A DNA stretch of 64,000 bases. Origin: Botryosphaeria dothidea (Eukaryota; Ascomycota; Dothideomycetes; Botryosphaeriales; Botryosphaeriaceae). The position numbers and the translations under genes were made by a program. The stretch lies in assembly GCA_011503125.2 (NCBI GenBank), contig WWBZ02000002.1, positions 1,178,001-1,242,000 of the forward strand, read 5' to 3'. The notes under the pieces were generated by a model. That model was not told where the DNA came from. It saw nothing but the letters and a program-made list of their open reading frames with translations, and did not search any database. Below, piece after piece: positions 11,617 to 22,702 of this stretch. Each line of letters begins with the position of its first letter. Within the stretch, counting starts at the first letter, position 1.

Positions 11617-14600
11617 ATGGCTGATCCGAAAGCACCCGATCTTCTCACGCTGAGGAGCGAGGAATACACCATTGGCCTCGTTACCGCCTTGTCTGAGGAA
11701 AGGGCAGCCGTCGAAGTCATGTTGGACGAGGAGCATAGCGAACCTGCGCACTATTCCAAAACCCACACGGACCACAACTCCTATTCATGGGGTCGCATCG
11801 GGAAACATAACGTTGTCCTTGCCAGCCTCCCTAACCAGGCCGTCGGAAAGGTCGAAGCCAACACGGTTGCGATGTCGATGATCACCATCTTTCCATCTAT
11901 CCGCGTTGGCCTCATGATAGGCGTCGGAGGCGGTGTTCCAAGCCAAGACTACGACATTCGCCTGGGAGATATCGTGGTGAGCATCCCGTTTGAAAGGGCA
12001 CCCGGCGTGGTCCAGTATGATCTTGGAAGGGAGGAGCTTATCAACGGCCAGAGGCGGTTCGTTGAAAGAGGGATCCTCAACAAGCCACCTCGATCGCTTC
12101 TGAATGCCATTAGTGCTCTACGGGCGGAACATATGCGTCGTGGGGAATCCCGAGTGAACAGCATCATTGCGGATGTATTCAGACAACGTCCACGCATGAA
12201 AAAAAAAAGACCAGGTTTGGGCTAGCTTTCTCGGACCAGGGAGCGGAGAATGATGTGTTGTTCCCCGCCACATACCCTCATGCTTCTCCCAACTCAGACT
12301 GTTCTTCCTGTGGTCGGGAAGAGTTGGTCTGGAGAGATCCGAGAGAAGATGACGGCCCCTTTATCCACTATGGCATCATTGCATCCGGAGACAGGGTCAT
12401 CAAAGATGCGCAGGTTCGTGATCAGATTGCGAACCGTATCAAGGACAATACCGGAGGTGATTGTCTCTGTTTCGAGATGGAGGCTGCCGGACTGATGGAC
12501 GGGTTCCCTTGCCTGGTGATAAGGGGGGTCTCCGACTACTCGGATACTCATAAGAATTGGCGTTGGCAGGGGTATGCCTCGATGACCGCTGCTGCGTTCG
12601 CCAAAGGACTTCTGAGCAAAGTCAACATTCAGGAAGTGTACTCAGCAGACAAAGCCGGAGAGGTCGTGGAGCGTTAGTGTACTGTATTCAACAGTAATGC
12701 AACAAAAGTCTCACTGACTTATTGATAGACCTGCAGGACACTAAAGCACGCCTGACAGCACGCTTCAATTTCCTGGAAGATGCAAACTTCATGAATAATA
12801 TTCGCACATGACTCGGTCCTGCTCGAGTTGAGAAAAACTTTGATGTCGCCAGAGAGCTACACTGTAATGGCACAAATACCTGATTTTTAAACCACAAATC
12901 ATTCAGGCTCTGGTGCAAAGACCATTATCCTTATCTCTGGCTACATGAATTATCCGGTTGCGGCCAAACTGTACTCTCATCCCAAGTCATTAAGGAGCTC
13001 GACGAAGACTGCCTTTACTTCTTCTTCGATTTCCGCGACATCAGGAAGCAAATCCTCAATGATGTTCTTCGAACACTGACACACCAACTCTTACTCAAAC
13101 AGCCCGAAACAAAGTCTGTTCTACGGTCGTTCTATTCCCATTTCTTCCACAAGATGCCGTCCACTGATGATCTTAAACAAACTTTTGACACCATCATGAG
13201 TGTAACGGACACCACCATACCAATAATCCTCGATGCTCTTGATGAGGCAAAACTCACCGAAGTGGACGCGCTGCTGCGGTGGATCATTGAGATGCGTTCC
13301 TGTCAGGACAAAAGAAGGGCGAGAGTTCTGATGACCAGCCGCAGTGATCAACCAAACATACGAGCGATGCTGCAACGAGAAGTGATGCCAAGATACATCA
13401 TCCAGATTGGCGGCCACTTGATCCAGGAAGACATCCATAAATTCGTGTGCACAAAGCTCGAAAAAGCCCCTGGATTCGACAACTGGCGGGGACCGGAAGA
13501 CAAGGAAATCCGGTAACATGTGAGACTATCTCATCATCGCCACGCCATTTAAAGGTTTTGCATGTTAATAATATCCAGGTTCCGCTGGGCCTCCCTTCAA
13601 ATTGAGAGTCTCATAAGAGCTCGTTGTACGAGCGAGCCTGAGGTGTATGAAGTCCTCCGAGACTTGCCAGACGGCCTCAACGAGATATACAACAGAAGCC
13701 TCCGCAATATACCCAGCCATCTCAAGCAACGGGCAATCAAACTCGTCCAATTTGCCCTCTTCTCAGAAACGCCTCTGAGTGAAAAGGAGACCATTGACGC
13801 CTTGGCAGTCGATATCGACCGCTTATTCAACAAGCGCAATCAGCTAAAGAGTCTGATGGCAATATATCATGAGCTAACCAGTCTCGTAGAACTGAGAAAC
13901 GACGAGCGCACAAAAGAAACTTATGTTCAGCTTGCGCATGCATCAGTGAGAGACTTCCTCTTGAGCGAAACGCCTGAAATACCCGGAGCGCCGTCCCAAT
14001 GTTTCTCGAGAACCCAGGGAGGCATGGTCGTCGTTCATGTCTGCTTGTCATATCTCAGATCTGTCTGCAGCATTCCACAACCCCCTCCCGAGAAAAAAAG
14101 CTTAGAGTACCATTTACTGCAATATGCCGCGGACAGGTGGCACGACTTGGCCTGAGAGGAGGAAATCGGAGACGCCACCAGCGACGCCGTAGCACGTTTC
14201 CTGGACCCACTGAATCCGGTACGCTCGCGATGGATTTCGTACGTGGCCCCCCAGGAGCAAGCCCACACAAAACACGGCTCGACGCTATACTGGGCATGCA
14301 GCTTGGGTCTCATCAGTGCTGTCCGCATGCTGCTGGAGCGTGGCGCCGACGTCAACCACTACGGCGGACTGTATGGCTACGCACTTTCAGTTGCGTGCGT
14401 AAGCCCCCCCACCGACTTCAACGTACGCTTAGACGGACATGGTGAAGCTTTGCAAGCCTCCAGCATGCAAAGGAAGATTGGTCTAGTTAAGATGCTTCTT
14501 GATCACAGAGCCAATCCCGATAATCAAGGCGGAGTATCTGGTACAGCCTTACATACAGCAATGGCGTGGGGAAACACCCAGGCTGTCCATGACTTGCTGT

Positions 14601-15004
14601 GCGCTGGAGCAAACCCGAACTTGTCGAATGCTCGCCTGGGAAGCCCTCTTCAAATCGCGCTTGATTCTAGAAACGAGAAATTCGTCTGCAGCCTCGTCGT
14701 CAAAGAAGCTGATATCAACAGCCTGAACCCTGTTATGCAGCAGCGGGTCATCAATATTGCTGAGAAAAACGGCGTGGATGAGCAAGTGATAGTGAGGTTG
14801 AAAAGGAGTGCGGGGAACTCAAGAGTTTACGGGTCGATTTGTAGCAGGATGACTCCCGGGACCATGCCTGTGCTTGTGTCAAACGCCCGGATGGATTTAG
14901 CAAGAGGGTCATCGTTCAGGCGGTTTTCGATCAGTGTGGACTGTCACAGACCCCCTCCCAGCCGAGAACAGATCGAACGGTGGAGGAGGCAGGGCTTCCA
15001 GTAA
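11617..15004 (+). pseudogene. Broken NLR-type gene: nucleoside phosphorylase, NACHT, ankyrin repeats
   Basis: A fungal STAND (NLR-like) receptor in pieces. The N-terminal purine-nucleoside-phosphorylase-like domain (11617-12677) has YTIGLVTALSEE, GVGGGVP, CFEMEAAGL and VIRGVSDYSD. It is frame-broken at a run of ten A (12199-12208); eight or eleven A would restore the frame. The linker LQDTKARLTARFNFLED follows near 12733. The NACHT part (12902-14155) has a P-loop with Gln instead of Lys (codon 12965-12967, GCGQT) and a Walker B IPIILDALDEA. A 66-nt intron (13513-13578) leads to FRWASLQIE. A TGA at 14153-14155 interrupts the frame, which then continues unchanged into three or four ankyrin repeats (LLERGADVNHYG, LLDHRANPDNQG, LLCAGANPNLSN). 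Such proteins act in non-self recognition and regulated cell death; this copy should be inactive. The C-terminal half could still give an ankyrin protein from the ATG at 14243. Confidence 0.86.
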
Positions 15005-16360
15005 GTAGTTTCAACAACCGCAAGCGCAGACTGATTTGACACTGCCTGAGAGAGCCATAAAACTAAACCATAGTAAACGAGTACAACGCTTACACGTGAT
15101 ATATAGGGACTAGACGGGAATCATGATTGAATGGGTTGATATTCGGCAATCGCTTACCCTTATTATGCGCCCGTCTTTATTCAACTCTGGACGTCCCATA
15201 CTATAGAATCTATCCATTCTACTTCTCTTGTTAGTTTCTCATGCCATTTACTTAGCTTTAGATCGACGAAAAATTAAAAATGATTTTTTTTTAATGCGAA
15301 GAGGCAAGAAACAAAGGGGTATATCCTTTTTTTTTTATCTCGTTCCTGAATTGCTTGTTAAAACTGATATTAGAAATTTAGTCAAGAAAACTTAAAAAAC
15401 CATAGTTCTGAATTACTCGGTTGACGCCCTGGGAGGAGTTAACTTAGATTTGACTTTGCTCAAATTCGTTATCATCGACTGCATACCGTGGGTCCAACCC
15501 ATGCCACTTCAAGCCATCGAACCCTTCGAAGCCATCAGAATTCAGGAAAAAGAGATCATAGAGGAAAAGGAAAATCTACAATCCTTTCGCAAAAGAGACG
15601 AGGGCCACCCAATCTGATCATCATAAGTCGTTACCATTGCCACTCAGCACATCGCATTTCGAAGACTGTTTTTTCCGGTATGTTGTACAGAGACAAAGAA
15701 CAAACAAGGCGTCAGGCTCAACCAACCCCACAAGAACCAACGACGAGTTAACGACAGGATAGAAGAGGCAATTACGGTCAAGACTAATAGCGCAACGCTA
15801 GAAGAGGGGAATTGGCTCAAATTTGAAAGCGTCTCGACCGGGAGATCAGTAAGAAAACCGGTGGAACAAAAGGAAAATAAAAAGTCTCGTATCTTTTTTG
15901 TCAAATTCTCAACAGACGCGGGAGATATTATGGGGAGAGACAAGAAATGAAGAAAGTAAACTCCAACAACGAATACTCCAATGTGTTTTCATCACGGAGA
16001 GAAAGAAAACGGAAATTTCATCAAGTCATCATCCCTTCATCTCAGCTCCTGCTTAGCCAGTAAGCACTGATAAAGATATATACCATGCCCATGATTCGTC
16101 CCTTCTCTTGATTCCGATCTCATCAAATTCCTTGGTATCTCAACACACTGCTTTTGCCTTCCCCCCCAAAGTGGAGTAGACTTCGTTACATCATGACGCA
16201 TGAGGATCGGAAATGTTCATGCCCGACAGAGAAAAAGAGAAGACGTTGAGAGAGGATTATAGAAAGGAGACAAGACAAAGAAAATAGAGGAAAAAAAAAA
16301 AAGAACCATCACTCATAATCCCATCATCTTCTTCGTGTACCTCATCAAATCATCCCCCCA
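15005..16360. other. AT-rich gene-free stretch, includes 3' end region of the next gene
   Basis: About 1.35 kb with A and T runs and no convincing frame. The right part is probably the 3' UTR of the minus-strand gene ending at 16361. Confidence 0.5.
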
Positions 16361-19300
16361 TCAGACAATACTCGTGCTTTTGACGTAAAATTTCGGACCA
16401 ATCTTGCTCCTCAGCTCATTCCTCTTCTTCTCCCTTTTCCTTTCGGCCAGCTTCTCCCTAACCCCGCTAAGTCCAACGTACTCGACCTTCCATGCGCCCC
16501 TCGAGCCAGGAACGCTGAACTCCCGCCTCCTTCTTTGCCTCTGCGAACTGGTCGAGCGGCCACGACTGTTGCCTTCTCCCCAGTTCCTGTCCTCGTCGGT
16601 ATCGCCTCCCATGGTACTGGCCGAAAAGCGAGAAGAGACTCGACTCTCACCGCTCCCAGCAGGACTGGGAGCATATTGATTGGGACGGCGGCTGGGACTA
16701 TTGGCAGCGACCCTACGCAAGGAGTTGCTTGAGACTTGCTTCTCGACGCGACCACTGGAACCGCCGAAACGTTTGCCCAATGCGAGCGGCCTCGAGATGA
16801 GACCGTTCGTCTGCTTGCTGAGGCCACCTACGTTCACGTAATGCCTCCGAGTATTACTGCCGTGCCGTTCCATACCAAGGCTGTTGCCGATGAGGAAGCC
16901 GCCAGAGCCCTTGAAGCCGTTGGTCAGCCTGCGACCCAAAGTTCCGATCTTGCGCCTCTCCTGTTCTCTTTCCCGGAAACGTTCCTCATTTTCGAAGCCG
17001 ACATTACTGGTGTCCCCGCCACGTGGGAGGCGACTGGACTCGTACGCCGCAGCAGCTTCTTCATCCCATTCATCTTCGCTCTCTGAATCGAAATCATCCC
17101 AGAACCCTCGAGGCCTCCAGAAGGGGTGAAGATTATTGTCTTTCACCTGTCTTGGATTGCTAACAGCAGGTGACTGCCCCTTGGGATTACGTCTCGTCAC
17201 AGCCGCGGTCTTCGCAAAGATTGGATTCAGAATGGTGTCTGAATAGCGGCGAGCACGTTTGGCAAGGCTTTGTTTACGCGTTGGCCGTTGGGAACTGCTG
17301 GTAGCGACACCATCGTTCATGGGATCGCGTTCAAGCTCTTCTGCTGGGGTGGGCGGAATGATCTTGAAAGCCGGGGGCTCTGGTGGCTTCCGTGGATTTT
17401 TCAGAGGCGAGTCCACAAAGCCGTTGGCAGCAATATCTGAATCGATCATCTGCTGCGGTGGAGTGCCCGGGTTGAAAGTCAATACTGGAGGGCTGAGCTC
17501 ACGACCCAAAGGAGGAGAAGAAACAGTACGACGGTGCGAAGACGAGGTGTGGTACGAAGTGCTGGAGTTCGCGTTGGAGGTCGAGTTCGAGTTAGTACGC
17601 GCGACCTGCTGGACCACCAGTAGCGAATGGTTGTTGTGAGGATAGATGCTGACAGCCGTAGCTTCGCTGACCTCGAGCTCTGCAGTATCCGAGAGCTGGG
17701 AGAAGGGTGTCGTGGTATTATGATGGCGTGCGCGATCCAGACTTGTGCGACCACTATGCAGCAACATGGGCGATTCTGGACTGAGGTAAGTCCGATCGCC
17801 GGAGGTGCTTCGGTCAAGGCTTGATCCACGCGGGATCTCCTCGGTGCGGCTGGATGTCCTGTCTGAGCTGCGACGCTGTACCATTGCTTCAGTTGGACGT
17901 TTCTGAAGGAGCCTCTGGACTTCAGAAGCGGCAGGCGGCGAAGAGATCCGGTCAGCCGGAAGTAATGGAGGAGTTGCTAATGACAGAGGCTCCTTGGGAG
18001 GAACCTTGGGTGGCGTCTCATCCACCATCCTCCTGTAACTGCCATCCTTCTGAGGAGGCTTAGGGGCGACGCGAGATAAGGTGACCGTGGTACCTCTTGA
18101 AGTCATCACTGCCGGGGCCGTGAAGTTTCTGATACCTTCCCGGGGGAGTGGCCAATCCTCGGGTGGCTGGCTAGAGACTTTAGAAACTTGCGATGCACTC
18201 CCAAAAGATGATTTCCGCTGCACGCGACGGGGAGACTCTGCATAACTATGATCCCCATTAGGCAAATCGGAGCCGCGAGACTGTGACTGCTGAGTGTCAG
18301 TAAGCGAATGAAACCTGACATGCAGTCTGCGAGGCGTCCCTGCAGCGTTGGAAGAGTTGTTGGGAGATTTGGGGATCACTAGTACCGGTATGCTATCATG
18401 CTGTTTCGGTTCAGTTACAGGAACATCAGCGCTGACATATGAGAAAGAAGAATCAATGCTGTCACGATTTCTCCTCTCAGGTATCCTAGCCTTGTGGTGA
18501 AGCAAGCGATGCGGGGGAGTTTCTTCCAAAATGCGGGACGAACGGAGGCTGCGCTTTGCTGATGGGCGTTCAAACGTCGTGTCGCTGCTCTGACGGAGCG
18601 CTAAGTTTTTGCCTGCGTGTCGAAGCATGCGGTGGCGTTCCGGTGGCGTCGCCATCACGACAGCTTCCACAACGGTAGATGTGCTCGACGCGGTCGAGAA
18701 ACGTTTCGAGTCGGTCTTGGGCGATTCGCTTGTATCATTGGGCCAGCCAATATCCTTCGCAAACCGGTCTAAGGCTGGGTTGCGTGCATGTCTCTTGATA
18801 TCGCCGACACGGTCACCTGAAATCTGGCCCCGCTTCATGACGGAGATTGGTGAAGGATCGTAGCCAGACACTTGGGGAGATGTCTGCTCAGGCGGGGTTC
18901 TTGGGGGCCGTTCTTGTCGTCTGCGTCGAACTGCCACATTCCTCATGAAATTAGTGTCCCACTCCCGATTTGGCGCCTGATCATGATCTCCATTCCTCTG
19001 TTCCCACGTGCTGTCCACTGAAGGAGACCCCTCATGATCTTGATGGATTGACGGATTGCGTTCCGTGGGTGTTGTATCGCCTGCTTCGCTCTCAAAGGCC
19101 AAGCCTAGGCCTTCGTACCTCTCTCTTTGCTCCCTCGCATGCTCTAGGATCCGTTGTACTGGAGTCAACGCGTCGTGATAAGATATCTGAGACTCGCTAT
19201 CTTCTGACTCCAAGTGGCTTCGGGCCGTTGTGAACGAATCGGCGCGGGACGAGGGATAGCGGAGGGTAGGCGGCGGATAGGATTTCTGGGTAGAGCGGGC

Positions 19301-19723
19301 GGACCGGGGTGGGCTCGGGTCAGGCGTCGGCGGGCTCCTCTGGTTTATCGGGGTCCTGATGGAAGGTTGCTTGGAGAGTAGGGTGTCCATGACTCCGTCG
19401 GCAAACTGTGGGGCATTGGCGTTGTCCTGCTGGGCACCGTCATTCGAGGCAGAGGGCGGAGTGGGCGGTAGGCCGCTATCGTGTCCGTTTACCAGTGGCG
19501 GAGAAGCGAGTGGAGAAGCTAACGGAGTGGAGTTGCCGGTGCTGAACTGGGTCGAGGTCTCATCGTCATGGTACGAAGAGGTACGAACTGGCGCGGCGGC
19601 AGGGAAAAGTGTTTGATCGTCGTCCAGCCTGCGCGGCAGTTGTTTGTGAGCGCGAAGCTGAGGAGCGTCGTTAAAGGATTTCTCCAGAAGCGAATAGGCG
19701 TCCTGGGGTCGGGCTGACGGCAT
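16361..19723 (-). CDS. Large Ser/Pro-rich disordered protein, function unknown
   Basis: A single uninterrupted frame of 1120 residues starts with MPSARPQDAYSLLEKS. It is rich in Ser, Pro, Arg and charged residues from end to end, with short blocks such as PSIRTPINQRSPPTPD near residue 120 and a basic C-terminus (REKLAERKREKKRNELRSK). I see no signal peptide, membrane segment or catalytic motif. The pattern (short motifs in a long disordered chain) fits a scaffold or regulatory phosphoprotein, but that is inference. The length of the open frame and the unbiased stop and start support a real gene. Several open frames on the + strand opposite it are shadows. I do not recognise a named family. 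Confidence 0.82.
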   Translation of the reverse strand: MPSARPQDAYSLLEKSFNDAPQLRAHKQLPRRLDDDQTLFPAAAPVRTSSYHDDETSTQFSTGNSTPLASPLASPPLVNGHDSGLPPTPPSASNDGAQQDNANAPQFADGVMDTLLSKQPSIRTPINQRSPPTPDPSPPRSARSTQKSYPPPTLRYPSSRADSFTTARSHLESEDSESQISYHDALTPVQRILEHAREQRERYEGLGLAFESEAGDTTPTERNPSIHQDHEGSPSVDSTWEQRNGDHDQAPNREWDTNFMRNVAVRRRRQERPPRTPPEQTSPQVSGYDPSPISVMKRGQISGDRVGDIKRHARNPALDRFAKDIGWPNDTSESPKTDSKRFSTASSTSTVVEAVVMATPPERHRMLRHAGKNLALRQSSDTTFERPSAKRSLRSSRILEETPPHRLLHHKARIPERRNRDSIDSSFSYVSADVPVTEPKQHDSIPVLVIPKSPNNSSNAAGTPRRLHVRFHSLTDTQQSQSRGSDLPNGDHSYAESPRRVQRKSSFGSASQVSKVSSQPPEDWPLPREGIRNFTAPAVMTSRGTTVTLSRVAPKPPQKDGSYRRMVDETPPKVPPKEPLSLATPPLLPADRISSPPAASEVQRLLQKRPTEAMVQRRSSDRTSSRTEEIPRGSSLDRSTSGDRTYLSPESPMLLHSGRTSLDRARHHNTTTPFSQLSDTAELEVSEATAVSIYPHNNHSLLVVQQVARTNSNSTSNANSSTSYHTSSSHRRTVSSPPLGRELSPPVLTFNPGTPPQQMIDSDIAANGFVDSPLKNPRKPPEPPAFKIIPPTPAEELERDPMNDGVATSSSQRPTRKQSLAKRARRYSDTILNPIFAKTAAVTRRNPKGQSPAVSNPRQVKDNNLHPFWRPRGFWDDFDSESEDEWDEEAAAAYESSRLPRGGDTSNVGFENEERFREREQERRKIGTLGRRLTNGFKGSGGFLIGNSLGMERHGSNTRRHYVNVGGLSKQTNGLISRPLALGKRFGGSSGRVEKQVSSNSLRRVAANSPSRRPNQYAPSPAGSGESRVSSRFSASTMGGDTDEDRNWGEGNSRGRSTSSQRQRRRREFSVPGSRGAWKVEYVGLSGVREKLAERKREKKRNELRSKIGPKFYVKSTSIV

Positions 19724-21571
19724 CGCGCGACTCAGGCAGGGTAGGACGCGGTTGAGCTGGCCAGATTCGAAACGTGTTGCGATATGCTCAGAGGTGAAAC
19801 ACCGCCCTAAAGCCTCAGTGGGCCTCTCACAACTCGCATCGATGAGCTATGGCGTGCCGCACTGCTGAGTTGTCTCGTTGGCCCGGGCACTTCGCCCATC
19901 CGTCCAGGCTTTCGTTGGGCCTGCCTCGACGGCCTTGGTGGGTATCTGCAGGCGGAGCGGTGCAGGCAGCCCCGGCTGGACGCCTTTCGCAGGTCTTGGC
20001 TGGGCGAGCAGGCGTTGAGAGCGATCAAAGCGGTTGAGGGCGTGGACCGGTCAATTCAGCGTGGGTGGAACGCAGGCGACGGCGGCCAGGGTCGATGGAG
20101 AGGGACCGTCGAGGTTTTGGGGTCTGGAGGTACCTGTTACGGCGCAGCGAATGGTTGGGTCGCAGTGATTCGCTCGCGGGGGGCGGATGATCGCTGCAGA
20201 GCGAGCACCGGATCGCGGCGGGAGGCGGGAGGAGGCTGGCGGCTCGATGGACGAGTTGCAGCGAGCAGCAATGCCAGATGGACGGATGGTTTGGCGGCGA
20301 GCTGGACGACGCTGTGGAAGGCGAGTGAGAGCAGCGAACGAAAGGGCTCGAGCACCGGCTCGGAGGGTGCAGGCAGACGGGGGGGGGGCGCGAAGGCTGC
20401 GGGCGGACTCCTCTTTGCTTGTGCAGCCAGTTGCATCTGCAGGCTGCAGACCAATGACGGCAGCGTGGCCCAACTTCTGGAACGGCTAGGCCGCGCACCC
20501 TCGCTATCGGCTCGCCGCAGCTTCCCGTTTCGCGAGTGCCGCCGCCGCGGGCTTGCTAGGAGGGCCCCGCGCGGCCAAAGAATGTGACGGCCGACGATGG
20601 ACGTGAGAGTGCGCGCGTGGCTCAACGTCACCACTGCCAGAGGGTCCTTGGAGAAGAACCGGCTCGTCGGCAGGGCTGACCACCCAACGGCACGGCCGCG
20701 ATCGGCACGCGCATCCACTCCGGGGGATCCTCGCGCGCGGCGCCGTGCACTCTGGCATGCCGCCCTCACCACCGCCCTCCGCCATCGCAGCCGTCAGACT
20801 GTGTCTGTAGCCCGTCGCATCGCGTCGTCGCTTCGCCCCCGCCGACTGTGCCACTCCAACTTCGCGTGCGACGCGCAAAGGTCGCGCCGCAAGCCATCTC
20901 TTCCTTCGCCCGCTCCCTCCGCATGCTGCTACCGACGCCATCTCGGCACGCGCAGCGACGATGGCTACGCGGGGAGCCGGGACCCGCTTTGTTTTTTAAC
21001 GCAAAAGAAGCCCCGAGAAGCTCGCGCAAGACGGTTCCTGGCCTTGCGAGCCTATCCGCCAGCTGCATCCCTGAAGCCCCTGTCGGAGGCGCAGGCACCG
21101 TCAGCTCGTGGCACAACATCCACCCTCCACTACAGCCTTGCGCCGCTGCTGACATGGGATATTCCTGTCAATATTCAGCCGCAAATGCAAGGGGAGCTCC
21201 ACGATTTTTGCTAGACGCCACGCGCAATTGAAAGGATAGTTGCATTTTCTGGCAGCCTTGTGCTCCGTGAACATGTGTCCCTGGAGCAGTTGCCTTCCTC
21301 GGCGAATTATCTGAGTTATCATACTCGGAAACTTCATTTAGTTTGTCAGCCTTGTAGCAGCAAGAAACATGAGCCGGAACATGACAACGTACATAGTAGA
21401 CTTGCTGAATCGTCATATGTGGTCGAGTCCACAGTCCAAACATGTGATAGAGGGCCACTTCAGCCAGGTCCCTGACGCCAGAAGCCACGCGTAACCCTCA
21501 ATTATCTTCCGGCCTGTCCCGGGCCAGCTGGTGCTGCTCTACAGAGAGCTCCAATCTCCACTTGTCTCCTT
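19724..21571. other. GC-rich intergenic region, upstream of the disordered-protein gene
   Basis: About 1.85 kb with many overlapping open frames on both strands (for example 20015-20587 + and 20137-20772 -). This is expected from high GC rather than from genes; none reads like a folded protein. It should contain the promoter of the gene starting at 19723 and the 3' UTR of the gene ending at 21572. Confidence 0.45.
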
Positions 21572-22072
21572 TCACTCCGCAATCCCCTCGTCCTCCAGCC
21601 CATCGATATACGTATCCTCATACTTCGGCCACGCAACGTCCCAGCCATCTTCGTCACCACCCTCATCCTCGATGTCCATATCCTCCTCTCCGGCCTCTTT
21701 TGTCCCCGCACTCACACCCCACCTAAACGCCAATACAGCGTTGTCCTTCACTCCCTCCGCCTTCAAGCTTCCGTCGCCAGCACCGCTCTTCCCCTTGCCC
21801 TTTGAGCCAGCACGGCCACCCGTGCCTGTCAGCAGCACCCATCCCTTGTCTGGATCAGATGTGTCCTTCATCTTGGCCAGCTGTATGTCCTGAGGGTCGG
21901 AAGGTAGTGGCTTGCCTGCGATGCCGTCGGGCGACGTTTCGCGCAGGGCGTGGAGGAGCTCAGTGCGGATGGAGGTGAGTGTTTGGAGGGCATCGGCATG
22001 GAGGAGGACGGTGGTTTTATCGTGCTTGAAGCGAAGGGTCCAAGTCGTGCTGGAGGGGTCGATGGCTGGCAT
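21572..22072 (-). CDS. Small conserved-looking protein with acidic tail, function unknown
   Basis: A single exon of 166 residues. The N-terminal half (TWTLRFKHDKTTVLLHADAL, then SIRTELLHALRE) alternates beta-like and helical segments in a way that suggests a ubiquitin-like fold. A Gly/Lys-rich loop around residue 105 follows. The C-terminus is very acidic (EEDMDIEDEGGDED) and ends WPKYEDTYIDGLEDEG. The ATG at 22072 is the first Met of the frame. No targeting signal is seen. The fold is an inference from the pattern only and no function is proposed. It is divergent from the gene at 22703. Confidence 0.75.
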   Translation of the reverse strand: MPAIDPSSTTWTLRFKHDKTTVLLHADALQTLTSIRTELLHALRETSPDGIAGKPLPSDPQDIQLAKMKDTSDPDKGWVLLTGTGGRAGSKGKGKSGAGDGSLKAEGVKDNAVLAFRWGVSAGTKEAGEEDMDIEDEGGDEDGWDVAWPKYEDTYIDGLEDEGIAE

Positions 22073-22702
22073 GGCTGGAAGACGCGGCGGTGGTTGCGTG
22101 AGATGGCGCGTGGAAATTTCGGTTGGTGAAGTAATTTTAAGGCAGGAAAAGTCTTTAGGAAAATGCTTGATCGTTCAGAATGTGCTGGTTCGAGCTGGTA
22201 AGCTTCAGCGATTAGCTTAGGGAAGGGATACAAAGAAGTGGCGGGTGGAGGTTTGAGGCAGCTGCTAATGACACAGAGGGTGATTTGAGATGAGAATTAC
22301 CCAGGACAGAGAGTGCTTTTAGCTCAGATATGTACAGTGACTCGACTTTCGAAGCCTGTAGCCTGAGGTGTTGCGAGGAAAAAGTGAAAGTTAGTTTGTG
22401 CGAGACCTGCAGCCTGGAGCGGAGGATGTAGCGGAGGTTTGTGGCGCCGACCGTAGCATCTAGGGCAGGCTGCGGCGGCCATGATGGCACATGTCAATTG
22501 CGCGCACTCGTCCGAGCTTCGGCGTCTGCATGACGCGAGTCAAGCAGCGTTCATGATGTAAAACACCAAAGCTTCAACACCAGCTCCATCATCCAGCCTG
22601 CTCCACCACGCCAACGCACGCCCACGCACGCCCTCTTCCTCAATTATAACCCTGATCACCATAGGGTTCCCTCTTCTCTCCAATCTTCCCGCCATCGTCA
22701 CA
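22073..22702. promoter_or_regulatory. Divergent promoter region
   Basis: 630 bp between divergent starts (22072 on the minus strand, 22703 on the plus strand). No coding sequence seen. Confidence 0.5.

Noticed and set aside
20015..21231. Several long open frames on both strands
   Set aside because: They overlap one another in a GC-rich intergenic region and have Arg/Ala/Ser-rich random composition.
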